NCBI GenBank assembly: GCA_009919445.1
Contig: RGBY01000126.1
Span: 1 to 7,389, forward strand
Length of the DNA: 7,389 nucleotides
Direction: 5' to 3'
Origin: Planctomycetia bacterium
Lineage (GTDB): Bacteria; Planctomycetota; Planctomycetia; Pirellulales; UBA1268
Under the pieces are notes generated by a model that saw only the letters and a list, made by a program, of their open reading frames with translations, searched no databases and had not been told where the DNA came from. A program made the position numbers and the translations under genes. Positions 6,680-7,389 of this stretch are shown here, in pieces; the first letter of the stretch is position 1; every line of letters starts with the position of its first letter.

Positions 6680-7237
6680 TCAGCCCAGTGTCGTACCCGG
6701 TGTTGTACCCAGCGTCGTGCTGAGATCACTTGGCTCAAGCGTGCAAATCTCGGGGAGATTTCGCCAGACACCGTCATAGTCGAGACCATAGCCAACAACG
6801 AAGGCATCGGGAATGTCGAATCCGACGTAGTCTGGCCGCATTGCCACCTCTGTGCGGGCTGGTTTACGGAGCAACACCAGCGTCTGCACCGAAGCAACCC
6901 CCCGTTCTTTAAGGGCATCGACCAACGCAGAGAGTGTCCGGCCAGTGTCGAAAATATCATCAATGAGTAACACCCTGCGGCCTGTCAGGTCAGGCAGCAG
7001 GTCGAGCCGAAGCTCAAGTGAACCAGGCCGAGTAGCCGTTCCCCGGTAGCTGCTTGCCCAGACCATTCCTACCTCCACCGGCCCCTCGAGCTGGCGGAGC
7101 AGATCGGCCACCAGCACGATGCTACCGGTGAGCACACCCAGCAGAGTCAACGGCTCAGCCCCATGGTCACGCCGCACCTCCGCTGCTAATCGACAAACGC
7201 CAGCGGCGAGTTCCTCGCGTGAGAGCAACACCTTCAT
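6680..7237 (-). CDS. hpt: Hypoxanthine phosphoribosyltransferase
   Basis: This is a purine salvage enzyme that converts hypoxanthine (often also guanine) and PRPP to IMP/GMP in the cytoplasm. Numbered from the ATG, it shows LLGVLTGSIVLVADLLRQL (about residues 32-50), the flexible-loop SSYRGTATRPG (62-72), the PRPP-binding VLLIDDIFDTGRTL (89-102), the purine-site VLLRKPAR (121-128) and DYVGFDIPDAFVVGYGLDYDGVWRNLPEI (136-164), all in the order known for Hpt. The usual family C-terminus is reached at NLPEI; about 20 further residues follow and end in TTLGTTPGTTLG, encoded by a 12-bp tandem repeat. The start is the ATG at 7237, which has AGGA 6 nt upstream; the TTG at 7243 would abut that site directly. 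The length (185 residues) is normal apart from the tail. The downstream glycosyltransferase gene probably shares its transcript. Confidence 0.95.
   Translation of the reverse strand: MKVLLSREELAAGVCRLAAEVRRDHGAEPLTLLGVLTGSIVLVADLLRQLEGPVEVGMVWASSYRGTATRPGSLELRLDLLPDLTGRRVLLIDDIFDTGRTLSALVDALKERGVASVQTLVLLRKPARTEVAMRPDYVGFDIPDAFVVGYGLDYDGVWRNLPEICTLEPSDLSTTLGTTPGTTLG
6684..6719. repeat. 12-bp tandem repeat, three copies, at the 3' end of hpt
   Basis: Three in-register 12-mers follow each other: CCCAGTGTCGTA, CCCGGTGTTGTA and CCCAGCGTCGTG. On the minus strand they encode the T-T-(L/P)-G units at the C-terminus of Hpt, just before its stop. The copies differ at two to four positions, so the expansion is not very recent. 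Confidence 0.75.
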
Positions 7238-7389
7238 GATCAATCCTGCGAAACTGTATCTGAGCCGTGAGGCTGGCGGCGATTTCCCTCGTTACCTCCA
7301 CTTTGGTAGAAAACAGTCTACTTCAGAATTCCAGAGGCTGGCGCTCGCCCATGGCTTCCTCACACCCGACCGGCTGGTCTTCCCGAGAC
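7236..7389 (+). CDS. possible 5' end of an uncharacterised plus-strand gene (uncertain)
   Basis: An ATG at 7236 opens a frame that stays open for 51 codons to the right edge. Its translation begins MINPAKLYLSREAGGDF and later reads LALAHGFLTPDRLVFPR, a composition that looks protein-like, with GC at third positions similar to the surrounding genes by eye. I recognise no family. Against it, the ATG overlaps the hpt start codon by two bases on the opposite strand, which would put the hpt promoter inside this gene, and no clear SD precedes it. It competes with the minus-strand frame ending at 7323. Confidence 0.22.
   Translation, partial: MINPAKLYLSREAGGDFPRYLHFGRKQSTSEFQRLALAHGFLTPDRLVFPR
7244..7247 (-). 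promoter_or_regulatory. Shine-Dalgarno site of hpt
   Basis: AGGA on the minus strand lies 6 nt before the ATG at 7237. It decides between that ATG and the TTG at 7243, which would have no spacing. Confidence 0.45.
7323..7388 (-). CDS. possible 3' end of a minus-strand gene upstream of hpt (uncertain)
   Basis: On the minus strand a frame is open from the right edge through 21 codons and ends with TGA at 7325-7323, reading SREDQPVGCEEAMGERQPLEF. Third positions are GC-rich. If real it would be the tail of a gene co-directional with hpt, leaving an 85-nt gap to the hpt ATG. It is too short to identify and may be chance. Confidence 0.22.
   Translation of the reverse strand, partial: SREDQPVGCEEAMGERQPLEF

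Noticed and set aside
5949..6779. 276-codon open frame on the plus strand opposite the glycosyltransferase
   Set aside because: Its translation is rich in Arg, Ser, Pro and Thr with no recognisable motif, and the minus strand encodes a clear GT-B glycosyltransferase; it is an antisense shadow.
7306..7321. Inverted repeat GTAGA-AAACAG-TCTAC as a terminator
   Set aside because: Only a 5-bp, AT-leaning stem with no T-run; expected by chance and dependent on an unproven upstream gene.

Overview
The window looks like a piece of a Planctomycetota chromosome. Two features point there. The left part carries a DUF1592/DUF1588/DUF1585 gene followed by a DUF1552 gene, a pair that is abundant and paralogous in planctomycetes. 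The middle carries fhcB and fhcA of the tetrahydromethanopterin/methanofuran-type C1 transfer pathway, which among bacteria is known mainly from methylotrophic proteobacteria and planctomycetes. There are no RNA genes, CRISPR arrays or recognisable mobile elements.

Layout: (1) 3-1097, plus strand: the C-terminal 364 residues of a DUF1592-family protein with a CXXCH motif, cut by the left edge. (2) 1304-2597, plus strand: a DUF1552 gene that is out of frame in the middle. The N-terminal half stops at 1895-1897, the C-terminal half continues in the +1 frame, and a short segment expected between the two conserved halves is missing. It is a pseudogene or an assembly defect. (3) 2679-5512, plus strand: fhcB and fhcA, overlapping by 4 nt (ATGA), a translationally coupled pair. 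fhcD and fhcC do not follow. (4) A short convergent junction with a hairpin (5520-5535). (5) 7237-5534, minus strand: hpt (hypoxanthine phosphoribosyltransferase), then a GT4-like glycosyltransferase, 18 nt apart and probably co-transcribed. (6) Right edge: about 150 nt with two competing, weakly supported partial reading frames.

How the genes work together: FhcA and FhcB are two of the four subunits of the formyltransferase/hydrolase complex, which in bacteria releases formate from formyl-H4MPT. FhcA keeps the full set of amidohydrolase metal ligands. FhcB keeps an N-terminal four-cysteine motif but appears to lack the Mo/W-ligand cysteine of the archaeal dehydrogenase, which suggests a structural rather than redox role. 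The DUF1592/DUF1552 pair is a separate, probably envelope-associated unit of unknown function. hpt and the glycosyltransferase have no obvious functional link to fhc.

I see no clearly new system. The points most worth a second look are the disrupted DUF1552 gene, the fhcBA pair without fhcDC, an 18-bp perfect palindrome inside fhcA, the repeat-encoded tail of Hpt, and the incomplete E-x7-E motif of the glycosyltransferase.
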